Below are positions 1 to 6,003 of a DNA stretch of 6,329 bases, piece by piece. Position numbers and translations under genes: made by a program. The notes below the pieces were generated by a model that was not told the origin of the DNA, searched no databases, and saw only the letters and a program-made list of their open reading frames with translations. How positions within the stretch are numbered: the first letter of the stretch is position 1; each line of letters opens with the position of its first letter. Source of the stretch: Myxococcales bacterium (GTDB lineage: Bacteria > Myxococcota_A > Polyangia > Polyangiales > Polyangiaceae); the NCBI GenBank assembly GCA_025362165.1, contig JANYHY010000831.1:1-6329 (forward strand), read 5' to 3'.

Positions 1-716
1 GTGCGCTGAAGCTCGGCGCTCGGGTTCTGCGCGCCCTCGACTGCGTTCGCGAGGAAGCACACGCTCGCGCATGCGGTCGCGAACACGGCGGTTTGGTGCG
101 GAGTCATTCCACAGTCCATGCACGCCGCGGCGACGCCAGCGCCAGCGTTCGCAGGGAGCTTCTTGTGCCGCCCCAGGGCGCTTTCTACCGAGCGCATCAA
201 TCGCCAGTAAGGTCGCGTCTCGCGGCCGCGCGCTCGGAGGCACGCCTCGAGCGCGACCATTCGCTCGTCTTCTTCCCGGAAGACGACGCCGTAGCCCGCG
301 AAGATCGATCGACTCGCCAAGCGCGCGTCGACGACTCTCTCGATGTCGCTCGCCGACGCTGCTTGCCCGACCTCACGAGCGAGGTCCGCGAGGAACTGAG
401 CGCAGTCGCCCGTTGGCCATGGGCTCACGCGCGCTCCTTCGAGCGAGAGGTGCGCGCCGCCGTAGCCTGCGAGTGTCCCGCCATAAGAAGAGAGCAGCCG
501 CGACACCTTGACGGGCCAGATGCGAGGGTCTGCAGCGAGCGAGCACACGAGCACGTCATCGAGCACGCCCACGTCTTCGGCGCTCATCGCAGACGCGCCG
601 CACGCCAGCGCGATCGCCGCCGCCACCGAGGTCTTCCCCGCGAGATCGGTCAAGACGGAGTGACCGCAGAACTGGTTGTCGCCGTGAGTGGCGAGCGCGA
701 CGCGAGTCTTGATCAC
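1..716 (-). CDS. citryl-CoA lyase/citrate synthase-like protein, active-site degenerate, 3' end outside window
   Basis: The reading frame is open from a GTG at 716 to the left edge (238 codons seen, no stop), so the C-terminus is missing. The second half resembles citryl-CoA lyase/citrate synthase: GYGVVFREEDERM (residues 141-153) sits where the family has GFGHxxYxxxDPR, and LPANAGAGVAAACMDCG (187-203) sits where lyases have LPxNxxGAxAAxxxDxG. A helix follows that ends NAVEGAQNP, matching the AHxxEE...P region. Deviations from the active family are clear: the GFGH histidine is Val144, no HGGA-type motif is found around residues 85-105, and the substrate-binding arginine of the ARTAG-like segment is replaced (ATACASVC). 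The GTG start overlaps the upstream stop by 4 nt (GTGA), so translation is probably coupled. It looks like a paralogue of the upstream gene. Family membership is fairly sure. Lack of canonical catalysis is inferred, and the partner or substrate is unknown. Confidence 0.72.
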   Translation of the reverse strand, partial: MIKTRVALATHGDNQFCGHSVLTDLAGKTSVAAAIALACGASAMSAEDVGVLDDVLVCSLAADPRIWPVKVSRLLSSYGGTLAGYGGAHLSLEGARVSPWPTGDCAQFLADLAREVGQAASASDIERVVDARLASRSIFAGYGVVFREEDERMVALEACLRARGRETRPYWRLMRSVESALGRHKKLPANAGAGVAAACMDCGMTPHQTAVFATACASVCFLANAVEGAQNPSAELQR

Positions 717-1396
717 GGCTCGTACTCGAATTTAGGCGTGTTCATGGGGTATCCGCGAAAGTCTCCGGGAGTGGTGGCGAAGGCTTCAGCGCACGCGCAG
801 GCGAGCGTGGCGATGGTTAGCGCAGTCTCTACCTGCTCGGGCCGCTGCAGCCCGCACGCGAACAGTGTCGCGATCACACACGCGTCCTTGCTCGCGTCTG
901 CAGAGAACACGCGCGCGTTTGCGAACGACGCGGGCAACGCGCGCCGTAGACGCTCGGTCGCCGCGCGATCACGATCGTCACGTGCGCGACAGCTAACGTG
1001 GAGCGGCGCATCGCCGTCACGGAGCCACTCGAACAGCTCGCGATGGTTCGAGACGATCACGCGATTGCGCTCCGTCAGAGCGGTCGCTGTGACCGCGACC
1101 ACGCCGCTCGCGGGAGCTCCGCAAAGTCGCCCGACAATGCCCGCGTGGGCCGGTGCCTCTCCTGCGTCCACCACCGACGCGAACGTCATGGCGATCTCGA
1201 ATGCTCGCCCGGTGTCGAGATCGGGCGCCTCGCCGCTGAGGTAAATCAGCAGCGTCTCGCCGAACCTGTAGTGCGTCGCGAGATCGCTCTGCACGTCGTA
1301 TCCATGCACGCGCGGATCGTCTCCGGGCGAGACGACTCTCCCTGGCAGCTCCTCCGGCCAAGCGACGTCGTCGACGGGCCCGCGCTGTTCACTCAT
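713..1396 (-). CDS. short citryl-CoA lyase/citrate synthase-like protein, active-site degenerate
   Basis: This is a 227-aa protein. The ATG at 1396 is preferred over an in-frame start at 1462 because it overlaps the upstream stop by 8 nt (ATGAGTGA) and has AGGG/AAGGG sequences just before it. Residues 32-60 (GYDVQSDLA...FGETLLIYLSGEAP) match the family's early segment, in which GYDLxDLxxxxSFxExxYLLLTGxLP is typical. Residues 83-110 (AHAGIVGRLCGAPASGVVAV) match the region before the HGGA loop, but HGGA is absent (IVSNHRELFEWL instead). Residues 171-205 (DACVIATLFACG...ALTIATLACACAEAF) match the C-terminal helices, with the family arginine of IARTAG replaced. The middle is shorter than in the downstream paralogue, and no GFGH motif is present. 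At 227 aa it is shorter than a citryl-CoA lyase (about 260-290 aa). It may act as a non-catalytic or heterodimer partner of the next gene product; this is an inference. Confidence 0.75.
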   Translation of the reverse strand: MSEQRGPVDDVAWPEELPGRVVSPGDDPRVHGYDVQSDLATHYRFGETLLIYLSGEAPDLDTGRAFEIAMTFASVVDAGEAPAHAGIVGRLCGAPASGVVAVTATALTERNRVIVSNHRELFEWLRDGDAPLHVSCRARDDRDRAATERLRRALPASFANARVFSADASKDACVIATLFACGLQRPEQVETALTIATLACACAEAFATTPGDFRGYPMNTPKFEYEP

Positions 1397-3170
1397 GGCC
1401 CTTGAACCCTGCGACGGATTTCGCGCGATCGCCGAGCGGTGGCGAAATGCTCCCGTCGACACGAACCTCGATGAGCGCCGGGCCCCCGTACCTCAAGGCT
1501 TGCGCGAGCGCGCTTTGGATTTGCCCCGGCCGATCGACGACCCACGCGGGCAGACCCATCGCGCGTGCGATCGACGCTATCTCGAGCGATCTCTTGTAGC
1601 GCACCGCGTCCATCGGTCGTCCCTGGCTCACGAGCTTGCTGCCGTGCCACGTGATGCCGTGCATCTGGTTGTTCTCCACGATCCACACGACGGGCACCTG
1701 GTACTCGGAGGCGGTCAGCAGCTCCATACCGTTCATCGTGAAGCACGCGTCGCCGATGATCGCGACCACAGGGCGCCCGGGCTGCGCGAGCGCCGCACCG
1801 ATCGGCGCGCAAGTGCCGTGACCCATCGATCCGAACCCTAGGTTCAGCATGAACCGTTGCTTCTTGCGGATGCACAGCTCGTGCAGATTGAACAGCATGT
1901 GCCCACCGATGTCAGACACGATCAGCGCGTCTGGCGGCAACGCCTCGTCGAGGTCCACGCGCCATCGTTGCGGGGTCAACGGTACCGCCTCCGACTGGCG
2001 CAGCGCAGGCTGATCGTAACGCGCGTGGCCCGTGGGCACAGGCGGCGCCGAAGGCCACGTCGAAGCGGGGCTCGCACCGTCGCGGATCAATCTGTGGATG
2101 TGATAGACGAGCTCCACCAAGATCGTCTGCGCGTCGCCGACGAGCGGGATGTCGACTGGATAGTTGCGCCCCACGCGATCGACGTCGATGTCCAGTTGGA
2201 TGAGCGTCTTGCCGCGACGCAGCTCCGGATTCCAATTGAACGTGGTCGTCTCGTTCAACGACGCGCCGATCGTGATGAGCGTGTCCGTGTCCTCCGACAG
2301 CATCGTCTTCTTCGCCGCCGCGTGGCCCGCGAACCCGAGCACGCCCATCGAGAGCCTATGGTCCTCCGGGAGCGCACCCTTGGCTCGCGGCGTCGTCGCG
2401 AAGCGCGCCTCGAGCAGCTCCACGAGCGCGAGCGCGTGCTCCTCTGCTCCCGCCGTGAGCGTGCCCGATCCGATGAGCGCGGTAGGACGCTTCGCGCGCA
2501 AGAGAGCGTCCGCCGCCAGCGCGACCGCGTTGCGATCGAACTGATGCGTGGCCGGTCGATACGTCTTCGGATCGAACCACTCCTCCTCTAGCGGCTTGCC
2601 CCAGAGGTCCACCGGGATGTTCAGGTGCACCGGGCCAGGACGTCCGCTGAGCGCGAGTCGCAGCGCGCGCCGGAGGTGATGCCCGAGACGATCTGCGCTG
2701 GGCACCATCGCCGAGTACTTCGTCACCGGCGCGAACATGCCGACGATGTCCATGTCCTCGGCGCCCGTCTCTTGCGCCGCGCCTTTGCCGATCGTGCTGG
2801 CGGTGACCTGACCGGTGACCACCAACATCGGAACACCATCGGCGAACGCGACAGCGACTCCAGTCAGTAGATTCGTCGCACCAGGCCCCGAGGTCCCCGC
2901 GCACACTGCGATCTTGCGGCTTGCGCGGGCGTAGCCGTCCGCCATGAACGCCGCGCCCTCTTCGTGCTTGGTCACGATGAGAGACAACTCCGGGTGCTGT
3001 TCGACCGCCTCGAAGAACGGGTGAAGCAAACCGCCGGGCACCCCGAACACGAAGCGAGCGTCTTCGGCGACGAGGTAGCGCAAGAACGTGTCCACCGCGC
3101 GATCCGATCGATCCACAGGCCGCGCGGGATGGACGCTTGGGGGCTTCGGGTTGTTGGACTGTGCGGACAT
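1389..3170 (-). CDS. ThDP-dependent enzyme, acetolactate synthase large-subunit-like
   Basis: This 593-aa protein (acetolactate synthase large subunits are usually about 550-600) has the three-domain layout of the pyruvate oxidase/acetolactate synthase superfamily. The N-terminal pyrimidine-binding domain covers about 22-190, with FGVPGG (42-47), the cofactor-activating glutamate in KHEEGAAFMADGYAR (Glu70) and GTSGPGATNLLTG (92-104). The central domain covers about 212-360 (ALIGSG, IGASLNE, LVGDA). The C-terminal pyrophosphate domain covers about 400-575, with the ThDP/Mg motif starting GDACFTMNG (Gly473, Asp474) and ending ENN (Asn500-Asn501). These enzymes decarboxylate a 2-oxo acid and transfer or release the acyl unit; the actual donor and acceptor here cannot be read from sequence. 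No ilvN, ilvC or sulfite/taurine gene is nearby, so branched-chain amino acid synthesis is unlikely. The ATG at 3170 has GAGG three bases upstream and lies 12 nt after the kinase stop. Alternatives are a sulfoacetaldehyde acetyltransferase-like, 2-hydroxyacyl-CoA lyase-like or oxo-acid decarboxylase activity. Confidence 0.93.
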   Translation of the reverse strand: MSAQSNNPKPPSVHPARPVDRSDRAVDTFLRYLVAEDARFVFGVPGGLLHPFFEAVEQHPELSLIVTKHEEGAAFMADGYARASRKIAVCAGTSGPGATNLLTGVAVAFADGVPMLVVTGQVTASTIGKGAAQETGAEDMDIVGMFAPVTKYSAMVPSADRLGHHLRRALRLALSGRPGPVHLNIPVDLWGKPLEEEWFDPKTYRPATHQFDRNAVALAADALLRAKRPTALIGSGTLTAGAEEHALALVELLEARFATTPRAKGALPEDHRLSMGVLGFAGHAAAKKTMLSEDTDTLITIGASLNETTTFNWNPELRRGKTLIQLDIDVDRVGRNYPVDIPLVGDAQTILVELVYHIHRLIRDGASPASTWPSAPPVPTGHARYDQPALRQSEAVPLTPQRWRVDLDEALPPDALIVSDIGGHMLFNLHELCIRKKQRFMLNLGFGSMGHGTCAPIGAALAQPGRPVVAIIGDACFTMNGMELLTASEYQVPVVWIVENNQMHGITWHGSKLVSQGRPMDAVRYKRSLEIASIARAMGLPAWVVDRPGQIQSALAQALRYGGPALIEVRVDGSISPPLGDRAKSVAGFKGHE

Positions 3171-3182
3171 GAGCCTCGTGGG

Positions 3183-4853
3183 TCAGTTCGCGGAAGGGCG
3201 AATCGTGACGATCCGTTTCAAGAGCGCAGCGATGGACTCGTCCGTTGCGACTTGGGGCGCTTTCTGATCGATCTCCAAGGGAAAGTGAACCCAGACCGTC
3301 GTGCCGACCCCGGGCTTGCTCATCAGCTCCAATCGTCCGCCGAGCTGATCCAGCAAGCGAATCGTGTTGCTCAACCCGATGCCCCAGCTCTCGCCGACCA
3401 CGGGCACGTCCTTTTGTCCGGCGACGAAGACTCTCTCCAAGCGCGAGGGAGAGATGCCGCGGCCCGTGTCGCTGATCTTGATCGATAGGTTGCCGGGCGT
3501 GCCCCCGACCTCCGCGATGATGCTGCCGAGCGCGGTATATTTGGCCGCGTTGGAGACGATGTTGTTCACGACACGATCGAACAGGAGGACATCGGTGGTG
3601 ATCGTGTCAGGGGACTCCCGAGTGCGAAAGACAGTCGTGCGGATGTTTCGGCCGAAGACGATGGCGCGCACGTGTCTGCGGAGGCGCTCGGCGAACAGGC
3701 CAACGTTGAGGCTCTCGCGCTTGATCGCAAAAGCGCCGTCAGTGGTCGAGCCAGACTCCCACAGACGCCTGATCTGATCGCGCAGGTGTCCGACGCTCTG
3801 CTTGAGCTCGTCACCGACTACGCGGAGCTCAGGATCCTCTTGCTGCGAGAGATACTCCGCGTTGGCGAGCATCGTCGCCAGCGGGTTGCGCATGTCGTGT
3901 GAGATGCCGTGGATCTCCGTGCCATGGCGTTTCCTGAGCAGTCGGAGATCATTGACCATGGACTCGAGCGTCGCGGTGCGCGCGGCAATGCGCTCCTCTA
4001 ATCGCTCGCTGTAGGCCTGCTGTCGCTCGTGGATGTCGAGGAGCTCTTGTGCATCGTGCATGTGAGCCTTCACGACCAGCTCCACCGCCTCGGATGTCTG
4101 TCGTTGGAAGCGCAGGCTGTCTTGCACCATGAGGCGGTAAGCGTACGCCGCGCCCAAAGCGCCTCCTACGATCGAGAGGAGCCAAACGAGCGGCGGATGC
4201 GCGACGCTCTGGATCGCGAGGGCCGCGAGCGCTCCCAACACGGCCCCACCCGCAGGAAAACGCATGGCCATTGGCTGGGACCACGCGAGCCGATACGTGC
4301 ACGCGTCGTCTCCGCGCGCGATGCACGTGGTCTCTTCGAGCGTCGCCTCCGAGAGACCCCACCACACCGTGGGGACGCTGCGATACTGCGCCTGCCGACT
4401 CAGGCACATGAGGCGGCTCTCGGGCTTGGTGCTCGTGTACTTGAGGACGATCTGCGGGCCTTGGTTCGCGTTGGAGGTCTCGAGCTTGCTGATGCCGCTC
4501 GCCATGTGGATCGTGCGCCCCATCATCTCGTAGCAGCCGCGCACAGACCCGACGCGCAGGACCAAGACGAGCGGCCCATACAGCTTGGCCATCTCGAACA
4601 CGCACGCGCTCATGAACTCCGCGTCGCTCGCGAGTTGTGAGCGCGCCTCTGTGAGCAAGGCTTCGAAGCTCGCGTGGTCCACCCAGTTCGAGGCGCTCTT
4701 CAACCGCGCCAGCGAGAGGCCCGCCTTGCGCGCGACCGCCGCGACCGCCTCTTCCCCTCGCGTCTTTGCGAGGTACGCTACGAGGGGACGGACGATCCGA
4801 AGATGGAGATCTCCGCTCGTGCTCGCCAGCGTCTGTACCGAGAGGTCCGACAT
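3183..4853 (-). CDS. membrane sensor histidine kinase with V4R-like N-terminal domain
   Basis: This is a 556-aa protein. Residues about 60-191 look like a V4R/XylR-N type ligand-sensing domain, ending in the typical C-x7-C block of CIARGDDACTYRLAW (Cys177, Cys185). Two hydrophobic segments follow, at about 199-217 and 221-240, split by a short HPP turn, so the sensor and the kinase probably both face the cytoplasm. A charged coiled-coil linker covers about 250-305. The dimerisation box HGISHDMRNPLA carries the presumed phospho-acceptor His319. The ATPase domain has the N box VVNNIVSNAAKYT (Asn435), G1 box DTGRGIS (Asp462), G2 box GIGL (491-494) and the ending GVGTTVWVHFPL. There is no receiver domain, and no response regulator is in the window. 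The ATG at 4853 is preferred: an in-frame ATG at 4937 would place the candidate promoter inside the gene and adds 28 residues that look unrelated to the family. It has no clear Shine-Dalgarno. As the first gene of the operon it may sense a substrate or product of the enzymes that follow. Confidence 0.92.
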   Translation of the reverse strand: MSDLSVQTLASTSGDLHLRIVRPLVAYLAKTRGEEAVAAVARKAGLSLARLKSASNWVDHASFEALLTEARSQLASDAEFMSACVFEMAKLYGPLVLVLRVGSVRGCYEMMGRTIHMASGISKLETSNANQGPQIVLKYTSTKPESRLMCLSRQAQYRSVPTVWWGLSEATLEETTCIARGDDACTYRLAWSQPMAMRFPAGGAVLGALAALAIQSVAHPPLVWLLSIVGGALGAAYAYRLMVQDSLRFQRQTSEAVELVVKAHMHDAQELLDIHERQQAYSERLEERIAARTATLESMVNDLRLLRKRHGTEIHGISHDMRNPLATMLANAEYLSQQEDPELRVVGDELKQSVGHLRDQIRRLWESGSTTDGAFAIKRESLNVGLFAERLRRHVRAIVFGRNIRTTVFRTRESPDTITTDVLLFDRVVNNIVSNAAKYTALGSIIAEVGGTPGNLSIKISDTGRGISPSRLERVFVAGQKDVPVVGESWGIGLSNTIRLLDQLGGRLELMSKPGVGTTVWVHFPLEIDQKAPQVATDESIAALLKRIVTIRPSAN

Positions 4854-4886
4854 CGTTGCGAGGCGTAAAATTCGCCAGCGTTCCAG

Positions 4887-4895
4887 ACTATAGCA
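4887..4895 (-). promoter_or_regulatory. candidate extended -10 promoter of the kinase operon
   Basis: On the minus strand the sequence reads TGCTATAGT, which fits an extended -10 element (TGn followed by TATAAT with one mismatch). No convincing TTGACA-like -35 lies 16-18 bp upstream; extended -10 promoters often lack one. Transcription would start near 4880, giving a leader of about 27 nt before the ATG at 4853. The 134-bp gap between the lipoprotein-like gene and the kinase is the natural place for a promoter. It is a sequence match only. Confidence 0.35.
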
Positions 4896-4987
4896 CCAGC
4901 ACGCACGTGGCTCGCTCGACGCGTGTAAAGCCACCATCGCGGAACGCTCAGCGGTCCTCTCTCGACGGACAGTCCCCTTTCACATGT

Positions 4988-5512
4988 TTAGCCGTGATCG
5001 GGCAGGATAATCGCGGGATCTTCCTGCACCACGGTCATGCGCTGCAACGTCACGCCTTCCACCTTCATCGACCATACCCCGCCCGATTCTGATGGCGGCG
5101 AGTCCACGGGCACCAACGATCCTCCCCCGTCGATTTTGCCAACAACCATGTCGTAAGGCGAACCGCCCTTCTGGCCAAAGTAGAGGATTGACCCATCGGC
5201 GCCGGTGCGGTTCCAGTTACCAGCGCCCCAGCGCTTGGTCTTCCTGTAGACGACGTCACCGTTCGCGCGAACGCTGAGCGTGATGATGAGGTTGATACTG
5301 AGCGTGCCCTCCTGAAGGGGGGCATTACCCTCCCAGTAACCCACGTAGTTCGCTCGGGTCGTCGCAAGCGCAGACGCAGGCTCCGTCTCGGGTACAGACG
5401 GCGCGGTGTCTGCGGCCGCCGCATCCACTTTCCTGTCCTTGCAGGCGAGCGTCACACCCGCGAGCAGCGCAATCGCAAGTCCGACAGTTGCCGTCTCGGT
5501 CCACGGTCGCAT
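4988..5512 (-). CDS. small exported protein, probable lipoprotein, function unknown
   Basis: This is a 174-aa protein starting at ATG 5512, with no clear Shine-Dalgarno. It has a hydrophobic signal segment (residues about 8-22, VGLAIALLAGVTLA) followed by Cys24. The lipobox TLAC is not canonical (Leu is expected at -3), so lipid attachment is likely but not certain; the alternative is ordinary signal peptidase cleavage. Residues about 25-52 are a low-complexity Ala/Thr/Pro/Glu linker, as is common between a lipid anchor and a folded domain. The body (55-174) opens with NYVGYWEG and has alternating beta-like strands (LSINLIITLSV, GDVVYRKTKRW, SILYFG, YDMVVG, WSMKVEGVTLQRMTVV). This recalls small exported proteins of the type xxGxWxG...LxIxxDGxVxY, but I cannot name a family. 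It may form a beta-barrel or sandwich. It is separated from the kinase operon by 134 bp, so common regulation is not implied. Confidence 0.82.
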   Translation of the reverse strand: MRPWTETATVGLAIALLAGVTLACKDRKVDAAAADTAPSVPETEPASALATTRANYVGYWEGNAPLQEGTLSINLIITLSVRANGDVVYRKTKRWGAGNWNRTGADGSILYFGQKGGSPYDMVVGKIDGGGSLVPVDSPPSESGGVWSMKVEGVTLQRMTVVQEDPAIILPDHG

Positions 5513-5545
5513 GCACGTCAGCAGAACCCGAGTCGTCCTGGCGGG

Positions 5546-5562
5546 TCAAGTCCACTCAAGTC
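5546..5562. promoter_or_regulatory. TCAAGTC direct repeat upstream of lipoprotein-like gene
   Basis: TCAAGTC occurs at 5546-5552 and again at 5556-5562, start to start exactly 10 bp apart, about one helical turn. It lies 34-50 bp upstream of the lipoprotein-like ATG, a usual place for an activator or repressor site. Seven-base repeats can arise by chance, so this is only a candidate operator. Confidence 0.22.
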
Positions 5563-5570
5563 GCAGGTCC

Positions 5571-5604
5571 CACTGGCGCCTACGCTGAGGGCTTCTGGCC
5601 AGTG
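5571..5604. other. imperfect inverted repeat (hairpin)
   Basis: CACTGGC at 5571-5577 pairs perfectly with GCCAGTG at 5598-5604. Inside it, GCC (5578-5580) can pair with GGC (5590-5592), giving a bulged stem. No T-run follows on either strand, so it is not a typical intrinsic terminator. It sits just before the repeat array. Confidence 0.3.
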
Positions 5605-5619
5605 ATGTTTGGATCGACA

Positions 5620-5871
5620 CGTCGATGTACCGCCTGGTTGTGTCCACGTACCGCCCGGACGCGCGATTGATTTTTCCGGACGTGTGAATGTACCGCGCGG
5701 GGGCGCAATTGATCTGCTCGGACGTATCGATCTTCCGCCCGGACAACCAATTGATTTGCCCGGACCTATCGATGTGCCACCCGGTCGTGCAATCGATCTA
5801 CCCGCTCGTCCAATCGATCCGAGCGGGCGCCCCATCGATCGCGTCGCTCAATCCATCGAGAAAACCGCCCA
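5620..5871. repeat. degenerate 21-bp tandem repeat array, 42-bp dimeric in its centre (12 units)
   Basis: Units start at 5620, 5641, 5662, 5683, 5704, 5725, 5746, 5767, 5788, 5809, 5830 and 5851 without any length change; a further decayed copy may follow at 5872. Type A units (5620, 5641, 5683, 5725, 5767) have an ATCGAT-like core in columns 2-7 followed by GTACCGCCCGG. Type B units (5662, 5704, 5746, 5788, 5809, 5830, 5851) have AATTGAT or ATCGAT shifted 3 bp to the right, followed by a C-rich stretch and often CCGGAC. From 5641 to 5808 A and B alternate strictly, giving four 42-bp dimers; both edges are more diverged. Exact ATCGAT occurs at 5726, 5768, 5792, 5813 and 5834. Because 21 is a multiple of 3, the array would encode heptapeptide-type repeats (for example GRAIDLP) in open frames on both strands, but no good start site supports translation. 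It may be a minisatellite or a phased protein-binding array. Confidence 0.9.
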
Positions 5872-6003
5872 ATCAAAGAAATCGTCCGCCCAAGACAACA
5901 TTCTAGGCAACACCACCGAGCACCGGACGACAGGTCATTGAGAGATGCGACAACGCAGACCAATCTCGGACTGCCTCTTGATCGGATCACTCAGAGACAC
6001 ACC

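Larger units (their letters stand above)
1..4853 (-). other. predicted four-gene operon: kinase, ThDP enzyme, two citryl-CoA-lyase-like proteins
   Basis: All four genes run in the same direction, with a 12-nt gap, an 8-nt overlap and a 4-nt overlap between successive genes. No terminator-like structure separates them. Such spacing normally means one transcript and coupled translation. The operon continues past the left edge, so further genes, possibly including a response regulator, may belong to it. Co-transcription is inferred from spacing only. Confidence 0.75.
5513..6003. other. 491-bp intergenic region with tandem repeat array
   Basis: This region separates the minus-strand lipoprotein-like gene from the plus-strand gene at 6004, so both promoters should lie here. 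From left to right it holds a short direct repeat (5546-5562), an imperfect hairpin (5571-5604), a 21-bp tandem repeat array (5620-5871, with a decayed trace to about 5892) and about 110 bp without recognisable structure (5893-6003). I found no convincing -35/-10 pair for either flanking gene. Several frames stay open through it only because the repeat length is a multiple of three. Confidence 0.7.

Noticed and set aside
93..1244. 383-codon open frame on the plus strand
   Set aside because: It lies antisense to two minus-strand genes with recognisable citrate-synthase-fold features. Its translation is Arg/Ala/Ser-rich with no domain, as expected for a shadow frame in high-GC DNA.
1397..1462. 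upstream in-frame start for the gene ending at 713
   Set aside because: It would overlap the ThDP-enzyme gene by 74 nt. The ATG at 1396 gives an 8-nt coupling overlap and has AGGG-type sequence before it.
1857..2591. 244-codon open frame on the plus strand
   Set aside because: It is antisense to the central part of the ThDP enzyme, and its composition is dominated by Arg, Leu and Glu without motifs.
4029..4640. 203-codon open frame on the plus strand
   Set aside because: It is antisense to the N-terminal half of the kinase, whose frame carries clear domain motifs.
4854..4937. upstream in-frame ATG for the kinase
   Set aside because: The extra 28 residues (rich in Cys, Trp and Arg) do not resemble the sensor domain and would include the candidate extended -10 element.
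4938..4987. possible terminator or repeat remnant after the lipoprotein-like gene (GGACAGTCC at 4967-4975, with GTCC/GGAC pairings)
   Set aside because: The stems are only four base pairs and no T-run follows on the minus strand. The GGACAGTCC palindrome alone is too short to call an element.
5620..5871. CRISPR array
   Set aside because: Units are contiguous at 21 bp with no unique spacers, and they are diverged rather than identical.
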